Source: Terripilifer sp031921685
GTDB taxonomy: Bacteria > Pseudomonadota > Alphaproteobacteria > Rhizobiales > Beijerinckiaceae
Direction of reading: 5' to 3'
Length of the DNA stretch: 64,000 nt
Assembly (NCBI RefSeq): GCF_031921685.1
Contig: NZ_JAPDHU010000001.1
Coordinates: 2,046,001 to 2,110,000 of the forward strand
Positions within the stretch are counted from its first letter, which is position 1. Every line of letters begins with the position of its first letter. The notes beneath the pieces were generated by a model. The model worked only from the letters and a program-made list of their open reading frames with translations. It searched no databases and was not told the DNA's origin. A program made the translations under genes and the position numbers. This document shows positions 41,701 through 49,280 of the stretch, piece by piece.

Positions 41701-44568
41701 GACGTTGGTGCTGCTCTGCATCTGCTCCTTCATCTCGGTGATGCGGGTCTGAGCCACTTCATCGAGTGCGCGGGTGCTGGCGGTGAGCTGCGTCGTGATG
41801 TCGGCGATGCGACGTTCGGCGATCTGCTGGAAGGCGCGGGTGCCGAGCGCGATCTTCTGCACCGCTTCGGTCGTGCGCGTTTCGGCGACTTCGGCCAGTG
41901 TACGCGTGTTGGCGTCGATCTGTGCCGACAGTTCGGTGGTGCGCTCCTGCGCCACGTCGGCGAAGGTGCGGATGTGCTGTTCGATCGCCTGAGCAAGCTG
42001 TTCGGCGCGAGCGTTGGCGGTGGTGTCGAACTCGCGCACCTTGTCTTCGAGCAGTTTGGCCGTCTCGTTGGCGCGCTGCGACAATTGCTCGGTGAAGGCG
42101 CCGGCATGGCCGCTGAAGGCCGCCTCGACCGCCTGGAGCTTGTCGTTGACGACGCCGGTGAAGCGATCCGAATGATCGGCGATCTGGGTCGTCAGGTTAT
42201 TGCCGTGCGACAGGACCATGTGTTCGAAGGCGCGCAGGCGTTCGACCAGGGCTTCGTTGATGCGGTCGCCATGCATGCCGACGGCGGCGATGGATTCGGC
42301 GGCCGTATTCATGAAGCGGGCATGCAGATCGTTGGTGTGGCCGTCGAGCTGGTCGCGCACCAGGGCCTGGTGCTGTTCGAGGCGGATGGCGATCTCGTTG
42401 CCGGCGTTGTGGAACAGGTCGTAGGCGGCCTGGGTGCGGTCGCTGATGAGCTGACCCATGCGGTCGCCGGTGGTGGCCAGCGCCCGTTCAAGCGCGTTGC
42501 CGTTCACATTGACGGTCTCGTCGATGCGGCTGGCGGTGGATTCGAGCGTCGCGATGAGGTGATCGCCGCGCGAGGAAATCTTATCGCTGATCGACGAGCC
42601 GGTTTCCTCGATGCGTTCGGCGGCTTCCTTGCCGCGGATCGAAATGTCGAAGACGAGCGCTTCGCCGGTGGTGCGCAGGCGATGGTCGACATCGTTGAGC
42701 TGTTCCGACAGGGCGCCGGTCACCTGCTGCGAGGTTTCGCTGAGCTGGCGGGTGAACTGCTCGCCGGTCTGGGTCAGATGGCCCAGAATATTGGCGGAAT
42801 GTTCGCTGATCTGACCGACGATCGAATCGCCGATGTTGGCGATCGAGCTTGTCACCTGTTCGGAGGAATCGGCCAGGCGCTGGCTGACGCCGTCGCCGGT
42901 TTCGGTCAGGCGGGCGACCACATTGTCGCCGTGGCTGCCGATATGTTCGATGACCGAATGGACCAGGGTCGAAATGGTTTCGGTGATGTGCGTCGAGGAC
43001 TCGGTGAGGCGCTGGGTCACGCCATCGCCGGTCTCGGCCAGATTGGTGACGATCGAGGTGCCGTGGCTGTTGATGCGCTCGACGACGTTTTCGCCGAGTG
43101 TCGCCAGCGAGCTGGAAATCTGTTCGGAGGATTCCGTCAGGCGGCGGGCCACGCCCTCGCCGGTGTCGGCGAGATTGGTGACGATCGAGGTGCCGTGGCT
43201 GTTGATGCGCTCGACAATGTCTTCGCCGAGCGTCGCCAGCGAATTGGAAATCCGATCCGAGGATTCGCTGAGGCGGTTGGAGACACCGTCGCCCGTGTCG
43301 GTCAGGCTGGTGACGATGTTATTGCCGTGAGTGCCGATGCGCTCGACGATGTCGGAGCCGAGGCTGGCGAGTGAGGTGGAAATCTCGCTGGAGGCGGCGG
43401 TCAGCTTCTGGGTGACGTCGTCGCCGGTGCGGCCCAAAGTGAGATTGATTTCCTCGGCTTTGCCGCCGAGCGAATTGGTGACGCGGGAACCGGCTTCGTT
43501 GACCGCATCGGCCATTTTCATGCCGGCGGTTTCGAGTTCGCGCGCCAGATTTTCATGCGCGCCTTCGATGGCGGAGCGCACGCGCTCGGCATTGCCGACG
43601 ATGGCTTCGCGCTCGGAGGCGAGTTCGTCGACGAGGGCGCGAACGCGGCGCTCGTTGTCGGCATGCGAGCGTTCGAGATTAGCGACCTCGGAACGCATGA
43701 CGGTTTCAAGTTCGCTGGCGCGGGCGAGCGCCCGCTCGATGCCATCGCCCATGGACGAGACTTCGCGGCGGATGGCTTGCGACAGGGTCACCACATGTTC
43801 GGCGGCGAAAGTCTCGGGCTGCGCGAGGCGGATCACCACCTGCGACATGGCGTTGGCGGTGAGGCGCATTTCCTGCGCCCGACGCACCAGCACGCTGGCA
43901 ATCAGGAAGAAAGCGATGGGGCCAACCGTCGCCAGCGCGATCATCGCGACATGAACGGCCGACAGGCTGGCCAGTTCGCCGGCACGCGACAGAGAATAAA
44001 GATAGGCCGCGGCGCCGCCGAGCCAGGCGAGCGAAGCCAGGATCGCCAGCGTGAGCGGCGTGCGGCTCGGGCGCGTCTGCAGCGATTGCAGGATCTGGCC
44101 GACCGATTGACGGTCGTCATTGGCGGGTGCGCGTTGCGGTGTGGGTTCGGGCGTCGCGGCGGCGCGCGGTGCGGCCGGGGCTTCGCTGGCTGGCGCGGGA
44201 CGCGGTGCCGTGATTGCAACCTTCGGCGCTTCCGTCTTCGATGGCTCGGCTTTCGGAGCCTCGACCTTGGGCGCTTCGCTTTTCGGCGGCTCGACTTTCG
44301 GAGCTTCCACCTTGGGCGGTTCTTTCGCCTTGGCCGGATCGGCCGAGAGTTCGTTGTCGCTGACGGAAGGCAGACGCGGCTGCGGCGTCATATCGAGGGC
44401 GAGATTGCCCACCACCGCGGGGCCTTGCGGCTCCTGGGGTCCGGGGGGCGTTTTGCTATCCTGGGGCTTGGCCGCCGCATTGTCGGGTTCAAGACCGAGG
44501 TTCAGGGCCTGCTCAATCGCGGACAGGGCTGCCGCTGCCGGGTCCTGGGCCTGGGGTTTCGTGGCCAT
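38779..44568 (-). CDS. Giant two-TM coiled-coil protein, growth-pole-ring (GPR/RgsE)-like
   Basis: A 1929-residue protein. Residues 80-118 are PKVEAPK-type repeats. Two transmembrane helices lie at about 171-192 and 205-228. Almost all of the rest to about residue 1720 is helical, apolipoprotein-A1-like repeat sequence. A Pro/Ala-rich linker and a compact C-terminal domain of about 115 residues (from DSLDAISHDV) end the protein. This layout, size and order fit the growth pole ring protein of Agrobacterium (RgsE in Sinorhizobium), which organises polar wall growth. That is a match by architecture, not by database search. Repeat arrays are listed separately. The gene is divergent from an Hpt gene and convergent with the Mla operon. 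Confidence 0.8.
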   Translation of the reverse strand: MATKPQAQDPAAAALSAIEQALNLGLEPDNAAAKPQDSKTPPGPQEPQGPAVVGNLALDMTPQPRLPSVSDNELSADPAKAKEPPKVEAPKVEPPKSEAPKVEAPKAEPSKTEAPKVAITAPRPAPASEAPAAPRAAATPEPTPQRAPANDDRQSVGQILQSLQTRPSRTPLTLAILASLAWLGGAAAYLYSLSRAGELASLSAVHVAMIALATVGPIAFFLIASVLVRRAQEMRLTANAMSQVVIRLAQPETFAAEHVVTLSQAIRREVSSMGDGIERALARASELETVMRSEVANLERSHADNERRVRALVDELASEREAIVGNAERVRSAIEGAHENLARELETAGMKMADAVNEAGSRVTNSLGGKAEEINLTLGRTGDDVTQKLTAASSEISTSLASLGSDIVERIGTHGNNIVTSLTDTGDGVSNRLSESSDRISNSLATLGEDIVERINSHGTSIVTNLADTGEGVARRLTESSEQISSSLATLGENVVERINSHGTSIVTNLAETGDGVTQRLTESSTHITETISTLVHSVIEHIGSHGDNVVARLTETGDGVSQRLADSSEQVTSSIANIGDSIVGQISEHSANILGHLTQTGEQFTRQLSETSQQVTGALSEQLNDVDHRLRTTGEALVFDISIRGKEAAERIEETGSSISDKISSRGDHLIATLESTASRIDETVNVNGNALERALATTGDRMGQLISDRTQAAYDLFHNAGNEIAIRLEQHQALVRDQLDGHTNDLHARFMNTAAESIAAVGMHGDRINEALVERLRAFEHMVLSHGNNLTTQIADHSDRFTGVVNDKLQAVEAAFSGHAGAFTEQLSQRANETAKLLEDKVREFDTTANARAEQLAQAIEQHIRTFADVAQERTTELSAQIDANTRTLAEVAETRTTEAVQKIALGTRAFQQIAERRIADITTQLTASTRALDEVAQTRITEMKEQMQSSTNVLEQVAQNHTRGILERIETTARSLDEVAQSRIGQMRENLLSSTSALEEVAQSHTRDIVERIEASTRALDEVAQSRIGELTSQLQSSVSELTSQLQSSTGALEQVAQNHTRDMVERIEASTRALDGVAQTRIGELTSQLQSSTNALEQVTQNHARDIVERIEATTRALDEVAQNRIGEMTVQLQSSTAALEEVAQSRTYHIVEQIEAATRSLEQLAHARTQDLVAQLQTGTDALGAMAQLRLAELSTGLDERTKSFDELASRRTTEIVAALDQQIRAYEDKATAKSMQVSGTLEGIITKIDTSLDARARAINETLARNALEVARVVSEGAKEINAALDPRVVDESLAARVREINDLLSERAKDLHETLSGRSTELYTLFDSKGPMLVELLSARGSEIARQVSEAGELVSMTIDQRGAAIIDGLNERQVQIADAIDRSSTGLRSVIEASASGSIASLVNASDKIKSEMSTVLNALSKANGSLDNILGNAGENLSTVESALTNRVREFQTALATISTQVMTLNNSAAQTMENADQLATRLDKQNTDLAASASELARTQIQLDQTLESRQKALDHLLHMVHTRTDDFDAVTRSFTSLVEEAFKKAEFRAREIGALLNNETQAVTNLIGQQFEQVRDTTGKERERTAAALRAAYEQANTEMGNIFGSSIERFKEATGQMRNMASEIQREINSTREELKRGALELPREAAEQTSAMRRVIAEQIKALNELTDIVTRSGRAYDIAEPRRAAEPPARPAEPAPAPRTEPMRMETTRPTLPRPSAPAPAAPAPREEPAPRPRPSQAATTVTPPAPARPAAPTAENRGNNTGWLSDLLARASRDETPAPTPAPAARPAAPTPAPRIPQRPADSLDAISHDVARMVDHDAVASLWDRYYRGDQNIFSRRLYTAAGQQTFDEIRRRYRDDRDFHETVDRYMQEFERLLTEVGRDDRDGTMTRSYLTSDTGKVYTMFAHASERYEAI
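40951..41775 (-). repeat. Repeat array B in the giant gene (22/44-residue units)
   Basis: Encodes residues about 932-1206 in twelve 22-residue units alternating between two types, one with ALDEVAQSRIGELTSQLQSS and the other with ALEQVAQNHTRDIVERIE. An extra 11-residue block, VSELTSQLQSS (41413-41445), interrupts the array after the fifth unit. Confidence 0.85.
42688..43479 (-). repeat. Repeat array A in the giant gene (six 44-residue units)
   Basis: Encodes residues about 364-627 as six consecutive 44-residue units, the clearest reading VERINSHGTSIVTNLA then TGEGVARRLTESS and SSLATLGE. Nucleotide identity between the second and third full units is very high, suggesting recent duplication or gene conversion. 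Confidence 0.85.
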
Positions 44569-44654
44569 TCTGCTGCCTCTCGCTTCGCATCCAAACGGCT
44601 ATTCAGCCGCGCGCATGCGCAAGGTTCACCGATGGGCCTCGGAACTCTACGCAA

Positions 44655-44735
44655 ACGCATTAACCAATTGGTAATCTACCGCGCCGGGGCGCGGAATGAA
44701 ACCAGTGCGGTCACGGAATGGTAAACAGCGTTAAC
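44655..44735. promoter_or_regulatory. Candidate CtrA-like sites between the giant gene and the Hpt gene
   Basis: ATTAACCAATTGGTAAT (44659-44675), a near-palindrome containing TTAACC, and GTAA-N6-TTAAC (44721-44735) resemble CtrA sites and half-sites. The spacing is not the canonical TTAA-N7-TTAA, so the call is tentative. Confidence 0.3.
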
Positions 44736-44840
44736 GCGCCTTTTACTTACCTGGCTAACACTTGCCATGATTGGTGCCGATATATCCGTCAGGCCGGCCC
44801 CGTGGCACCACCTGGGATGGTTCGGCCGAAGCGATTTCAG

Positions 44841-45245
44841 ATGGATAGTGCCATGAATGTTGCAGCGCTGCGTAAACCGGAGATCGGTGTGGACCAGGGG
44901 GAAGGACGGCCGATCGACCTCGTCCATCTGGCGCGCCAGACCCTCGGCGACCGGGCTCTCGAGGTCGAATTGCTGCAACTGTTCGAGCGGCAGGCCGCCC
45001 AGATCATCACCCGTCTGGCGGGCGATACCGGCAATCCGGAGCGGCGCTGGCGCCAGGATCTGGCCCATACGCTGAAGGGTTCGGCCCGTGCGATCGGCGC
45101 CGGCCAGGTCGCCAATGCGGCACAACACTATGAAAACGTTCTAGCTTCGACCCGCGATGAGGCCGAGATCGCAACCGCGCGCGAGGCGCTGGTGACGGCC
45201 GTCGACGTGGCCCGGCAGGCGATTCGCCGCCTCTTGGCCGATTGA
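44841..45245 (+). CDS. Hpt-domain phosphotransfer protein
   Basis: A 134-residue protein that is essentially one histidine phosphotransfer domain. The phosphorylatable histidine is His76 in AHTLKGSARAIGA, in a four-helix bundle. Such proteins relay phosphate between hybrid kinases and response regulators. The reading frame extends upstream to an ATG at 44718, but the segment before 44841 does not look like protein of this family. An ATG at 44853 is another option. It is divergent from the giant polar protein, with candidate CtrA-like motifs between them. Confidence 0.85.
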   Translation: MDSAMNVAALRKPEIGVDQGEGRPIDLVHLARQTLGDRALEVELLQLFERQAAQIITRLAGDTGNPERRWRQDLAHTLKGSARAIGAGQVANAAQHYENVLASTRDEAEIATAREALVTAVDVARQAIRRLLAD

Positions 45246-45376
45246 TCGCCGATTGACCGTAACGGCCGGTCCGCTCCCTTTCATTTGAATAGAAACAGGT
45301 CTCGCCAAAGCGGCCGGGATTGTCTACGAAGCCGCGCCGGCCCGTTGGGGCCGGATTTCATATGTGGACAGGTGGA

Positions 45377-45697
45377 ATGCCGAAAATCACCTTCATTGAT
45401 GCGAATGGGACGTCGCGGACGGTCGAGGCCGATGTTGGCTCGACGGTGATGGAAACGGCCATCCGGAACAATGTGCCGGGAATCGACGCCGAATGCGGCG
45501 GCGCCTGCGCCTGCGCCACCTGTCATGTCTATGTGGATGAAGCCTGGGTCGAAAAACTGCCGAAGGCCAGTTCGATCGAGGAAGACATGCTCGATTTCGC
45601 TTATGACGTGCGTCCCGGCTCGCGCCTGTCCTGTCAGATCAAAGTGAGCAACGAAATCGACGGCCTGACGGTAACGACGCCCGAACAGCAGGGCTGA
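45377..45697 (+). CDS. Adrenodoxin-type [2Fe-2S] ferredoxin
   Basis: A 106-residue ferredoxin. The cluster ligands are Cys40, Cys46, Cys49 and Cys86 in the C-x5-C-x2-C-x36-C spacing of adrenodoxin/ISC-type ferredoxins; Cys44 is an extra, non-ligand cysteine. It delivers electrons to P450s, Rieske oxygenases or Fe-S assembly. The ATG at 45377 starts the standard MPKITFIDANG. The ferredoxin reductase gene follows 150 nt later and is its obvious redox partner. Confidence 0.94.
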   Translation: MPKITFIDANGTSRTVEADVGSTVMETAIRNNVPGIDAECGGACACATCHVYVDEAWVEKLPKASSIEEDMLDFAYDVRPGSRLSCQIKVSNEIDGLTVTTPEQQG

Positions 45698-45699
45698 AA

Positions 45700-45721
45700 A
45701 CAATCGGCGCTCGCCGATTGT
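45700..45721. other. 10-bp hairpin between ferredoxin and reductase
   Basis: ACAATCGGCG / CGCCGATTGT with a 2-nt loop, just after the ferredoxin stop. There is no T tract, so it may attenuate or stabilise rather than terminate. Confidence 0.5.
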
Positions 45722-45737
45722 ACGCATCTCCAGCGTG

Positions 45738-45753
45738 ATAAAATATAATTTAT
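45738..45753 (+). promoter_or_regulatory. AT-rich promoter/operator of the ferredoxin reductase gene
   Basis: TATAAT (45744-45749) is embedded in the inverted repeat ATAAA-N6-TTTAT. No convincing -35 is present, which would suit an activated promoter. The gene starts about 100 nt downstream. Confidence 0.4.
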
Positions 45754-45847
45754 AGGCGTGCGGCGTTAAAACGGCCGTGCGCTGCTTCTCGCTGCTCGCT
45801 CGGGAATGGTATGGGAGACAAGGGGCGGAGATAGAGGCGAGGATTCC

Positions 45848-46885
45848 ATGTCGGATGTGATCAAGACCGATGTCGTGATCGTGGGGGCGGGGCCGGTCGG
45901 TCTGTTCGCCGTGTTCGAACTGGGCCTGCTCGACATCAAATGCCATCTCATCGACATTCTGCCGAAGCCGGGTGGCCAATGCGCCGAGCTTTATCCGGAA
46001 AAGCCGATCTATGACATTCCGGGCTTTCCGGTGATCACCGGGCAAGGCCTCACCGACAATCTGATGAAACAGATCGAACCGTTCGGACCGCAGTTTCATT
46101 TCAACGAAATGGTGGAGAAGATCGAGCGCATCGGCAGCGATGCGGCGCCGCTGTTTCGCGTTACCTCCGATGCCGGCCAGGTTTTCGAAGCCAAGGTGAT
46201 CATGATTGCTGCCGGCGGCGGTTCCTTCCAGCCGAAGAAACCGCCGATCGCCGGCATCGATGCCTATGAAGGCAAGTCGATCCATTATGCCGTGCGCCAG
46301 ATGGAAGCGGTGCGCGGCAAGCGCGTGCTCATCGTCGGTGGCGGCGATTCAGCGCTCGACTGGACGTTGAACCTGCAGCCGGTGGCCGAGCGCATCATTC
46401 TTTTGCATCGGCGCGATGACTTTCGCGCGGCGCCGCATTCGGTCAACGGCATGCGCGAGCTGGTCGCCAACGGCAAGATGGATCTGATGATCGGCCAGGT
46501 GATGAGCTTGAAGGGCGAGGACGGCGTGCTCACCCATGCCGTCGTGCGCGGCAACGACAATCAGACGGTCGACGTTGCCGCCGATGTGATGATGCCGTTC
46601 TTCGGATTGACGATGAAGCTTGGCCCCATCGCCCATTGGGGCATCCATCTGCATGAAAATCTCATCCCCGTCGGCACCGAGACATTCGAGACCGACGTGC
46701 CGGGCATTTTCGCCATCGGCGACATCAACAGCTATCCCGGCAAGTTGAAACTCATTCTGTCGGGCTTTCATGAAGTGGCTTTGGCGGCGCAGAAGGCGCA
46801 CCGCTACGTCTATCCCGACAAGAAGCTCACCTTCCAATACACGACGTCATCGACGAGCCTGCAGAAGAAGCTCGGTGTGAGCTGA
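45848..46885 (+). CDS. Ferredoxin-NADP+ reductase, thioredoxin-reductase-like type
   Basis: A 345-residue FAD enzyme of the thioredoxin-reductase-like FNR family known from Bradyrhizobium, Rhodopseudomonas and Bacillus. The FAD motif GAGPVGLFAVFELG is at residue 14, PGGQCAELYPEKPIYDIPG is highly typical, and the NADPH motif GGGDSALDWTLNL lies near 165. There is no CxxC redox pair, which separates it from true thioredoxin reductase. It reduces the adjacent ferredoxin (45377-45697). The chosen ATG removes a 14-codon extension of no family likeness. Confidence 0.93.
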   Translation: MSDVIKTDVVIVGAGPVGLFAVFELGLLDIKCHLIDILPKPGGQCAELYPEKPIYDIPGFPVITGQGLTDNLMKQIEPFGPQFHFNEMVEKIERIGSDAAPLFRVTSDAGQVFEAKVIMIAAGGGSFQPKKPPIAGIDAYEGKSIHYAVRQMEAVRGKRVLIVGGGDSALDWTLNLQPVAERIILLHRRDDFRAAPHSVNGMRELVANGKMDLMIGQVMSLKGEDGVLTHAVVRGNDNQTVDVAADVMMPFFGLTMKLGPIAHWGIHLHENLIPVGTETFETDVPGIFAIGDINSYPGKLKLILSGFHEVALAAQKAHRYVYPDKKLTFQYTTSSTSLQKKLGVS

Positions 46886-46928
46886 AGGCTTGGTGTCATC
46901 AAGTCAGTTGAATGCGCCGCGACCTTCG

Positions 46929-47077
46929 TGTCATCCCGGACACGCGAAGCGTGATCTGGAAGCCAGGGGCGCGTGACGAAACTCCGTTGATTCCGACCGC
47001 CACTTCACCACGGGATTGAACGTTCTACCGCTCGCCCCTGGATCCCGGATCGCGCCGTTGGCGCGTCCGGGATGACA
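46929..47077. repeat. REP-type inverted pair, copy 4
   Basis: The left unit TGTCATCCCGGACACGCGAAG...CCAGGGGC and the right unit GCCCCTGGATCCCGG...GGGATGACA are about 65 nt apart. It lies between the convergent ferredoxin reductase and Hsp70-like genes. Confidence 0.87.
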
Positions 47078-47106
47078 CCGAGGTTCGTCAGCACCAACGA
47101 ACGGTG

Positions 47107-48372
47107 TCAGGCAAAGCGCCGTTGCGCATCGAGGCCGAGACCGCGACCGACGGCGCCGAACATATCGCCTGAGGCGAGATCGGTGCGCTTGAGCAGCCGC
47201 GACACTTCCTTCTGCACCGCCGGCATGAGCGAACTGCCACCGGTCATGAAGACGGTATCGACCTGATCGGGCTTCAAGCCGGCATCGGCAAGCGTTTCGG
47301 CAATCGTCTCGACGATGCGCTTGACGCCGGGCGCCACTGCTTTGGCAACACCGGAACGATTCAGAGGAATATGCAGTTCCGGAATAAATCGGTGCAGGTC
47401 GACGACGGTTTGCGCGTTTTCCGTCAGATCGATCTTGGCGCGCTCGACGTTTTCGATCAGGCGATGGCCGTCGTGCTGTTCGAGAATATGCAAAAGCCGG
47501 TCGAACTTATCGCGTTCCTGCGCTTCGCGTCGTAGCGAACGCACCGTCGCCAAGGTCGTCTGGCTGTAGAGGAAGTTGATCCGCGACCAGGTCGACAGAT
47601 CGAGAAACAGCGCGCGCGGCACTTCCAGTTTCTTCTCGCCATAGGTCGAGCCGAGGCCGAAATGCGGCATCACATAATGCATCGAAAGCATGCGATCGAA
47701 ATCGGTGCCACCGATGCGAATGCCGCGATTGGCGAGAATGTCGTCGCTGCGGTCGGCTTTGCGGGCGCGCTCCGGCGACACGCGCACCACCGAGAAGTCG
47801 GCGGTGCCGCCGCCGATGTCGACGATCAAAACCAGTTCTTCGGCCTGCACGCCGCTTTCATATTCAAGCGCTGCGGCGATCGGCTCATATTGAAAGCCGA
47901 TATGTTTGAAGCCGCGCTTGCGCGTCGCCGCTTCCAGATCATCCTGGGCTTGCCGATCGGCATCCGCATCGCCTTCGATGAATTGCACGGGCCGGCCGAG
48001 CACGACGGCTTCGAGCTCCTGGCCGGCACAGTCTTCGCCACGCGCCTTGAGATGGCCGATGAACAGGCCGAGCACGTCGGAGAGCGCAAGGTTCTGCTTG
48101 TGCAGTCGCGTCTTCTCGTGAAAAAGGCCATAGCCGAGGATGCTTTTAAGGGCCCGCATCAACCGGCCCGGTTCATGATCGGTGTAATCCTGGATGGCGC
48201 GGCGGCCGAACAACGGTCCTTCGGCGAAGCTGAAGAAAATCGCGCTGGGGATCGTGGCCTGCGTGCCTTCGACAGGTGCCAACACGATATCGTTGCCCTT
48301 GCGCACCGCGACCGTCGAATTGGACGTGCCGAAATCGATACCGCAATAGCGCGGCTGCGCCATCTTCGTCAT
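47107..48372 (-). CDS. Hsp70-family (YegD-like) chaperone
   Basis: A 421-residue protein with an actin-like ATPase fold. CGIDFGTSNSTVAV is the phosphate-1 motif, LVLIVDIGGGTADFSV the phosphate-2 motif and VFMTGGSSLMPAVQ the adenosine motif. It lacks the substrate-binding beta domain and lid of DnaK, as does E. coli YegD. The start MTKMAQPRY is chosen; a 48-codon upstream extension looks non-coding. It may act in a stress or assembly role. It is convergent with the reductase gene, with a REP pair between. Confidence 0.9.
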   Translation of the reverse strand: MTKMAQPRYCGIDFGTSNSTVAVRKGNDIVLAPVEGTQATIPSAIFFSFAEGPLFGRRAIQDYTDHEPGRLMRALKSILGYGLFHEKTRLHKQNLALSDVLGLFIGHLKARGEDCAGQELEAVVLGRPVQFIEGDADADRQAQDDLEAATRKRGFKHIGFQYEPIAAALEYESGVQAEELVLIVDIGGGTADFSVVRVSPERARKADRSDDILANRGIRIGGTDFDRMLSMHYVMPHFGLGSTYGEKKLEVPRALFLDLSTWSRINFLYSQTTLATVRSLRREAQERDKFDRLLHILEQHDGHRLIENVERAKIDLTENAQTVVDLHRFIPELHIPLNRSGVAKAVAPGVKRIVETIAETLADAGLKPDQVDTVFMTGGSSLMPAVQKEVSRLLKRTDLASGDMFGAVGRGLGLDAQRRFA

Positions 48373-48532
48373 GATCACCCGAATGGAGTTGAAGGCGCGC
48401 CTCGTTGATGCGGGCGCACCAGGCACATTCTCGAGCGAAGCGGATCGCGCTCGCGTGCAGAAAATGCGCTGAAAAGAAAGCGGGAGAGCTTTAGCCGATG
48501 GGGCGGGGCCTGACAACTCGTCAGCGCTCGTT

Positions 48533-49192
48533 TTAGCTCGTCGTTTGCGGCCAGCGCTGCAACGCCTCGTGGCCGGCCGCGGTCAGGACGTAAATGCCGC
48601 GTTCGGCGCGATCGAACCAGCCGTAATAATTGTCACGCAGAATTTGCGCGGCTTTCGGCGCATTGGGTCGCAGGTCGCGCGGGCGCAAGGGGCCGGCGAC
48701 CAGCGCGGCGGCGCAGACCAGGGCTTCCTGCCGGTAGGCGGTCATCACCGGTGCGCGGGTGCTGCCGCCGACGGCGGGATCGCCGCGCCGGCGCCGATGT
48801 TCCGCGACGAGCCGGTTGCGCTTGCGCGTGTCCTTGCGCGGCATGGGCGCCGCCGGACTGACGATGACGCTGACGTCGCCGGTTTCCGCGACCCCCAGCA
48901 TGCCGAAGCCGAGCCGGCGGCAGAGGTTGCGGAAACGCTTGTCGCTCTCGCGGCCGTTGCCGCGCCGGGAGATGCGGGCGGCGAGCCAGACTTCATCGGC
49001 GGCCGCGGCGCGATCGACCGCCTGCAGCACCAGTTCGAGGTTGAACGACAGTTTCATCTCGCCGATGACGACCAGCGGCGGCTCGCCCTCTTTGAGGGCG
49101 ACCAGATCGCAATTGCCGATCTCGCCTTTGACCATAAAACCCTGGTCTTCGAGAAAGCGCTTGATGGGCAGATAGAGCGACGTCTCGGGCAC
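48533..49192 (-). CDS. DUF2161 putative PD-(D/E)XK-type phosphodiesterase
   Basis: A 219-residue protein of the DUF2161 family, thought to have a restriction-endonuclease-like fold. MPETSLYLPIKRFLEDQGFM opens the domain. GNCDLVALKEG and VVIGEMKLSFNLELVLQA give an acidic/lysine core that matches D-x-E-x-K. The C-terminal part looks like a small winged helix (AAQILRDNYYGWFDRAERG). Nearby genes give no clue to the target, which could be DNA. Confidence 0.85.
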   Translation of the reverse strand: MPETSLYLPIKRFLEDQGFMVKGEIGNCDLVALKEGEPPLVVIGEMKLSFNLELVLQAVDRAAAADEVWLAARISRRGNGRESDKRFRNLCRRLGFGMLGVAETGDVSVIVSPAAPMPRKDTRKRNRLVAEHRRRRGDPAVGGSTRAPVMTAYRQEALVCAAALVAGPLRPRDLRPNAPKAAQILRDNYYGWFDRAERGIYVLTAAGHEALQRWPQTTS

Positions 49193-49280
49193 CGGCAGAC
49201 CATGCGATCAGTGATGAAAGCCGGCGAGGCTCGCGAATCACCGGCGCACAGAAAATATCATGCCAATCGATGGAAGATGC

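Noticed and set aside
38362..43374. A 1670-codon open frame antisense to the giant coiled-coil gene
   Set aside because: It is Gly/Arg-rich with repeats that mirror those of the sense gene, has no recognisable domain, and overlaps the lipoprotein gene. The open frame follows from the codon bias of the repeated sense sequence.
40951..43479. Regularly repeated DNA that could be mistaken for a CRISPR array or minisatellite
   Set aside because: The repeats stay in frame in one long gene, vary at codon third positions and have no unique spacers of constant length.
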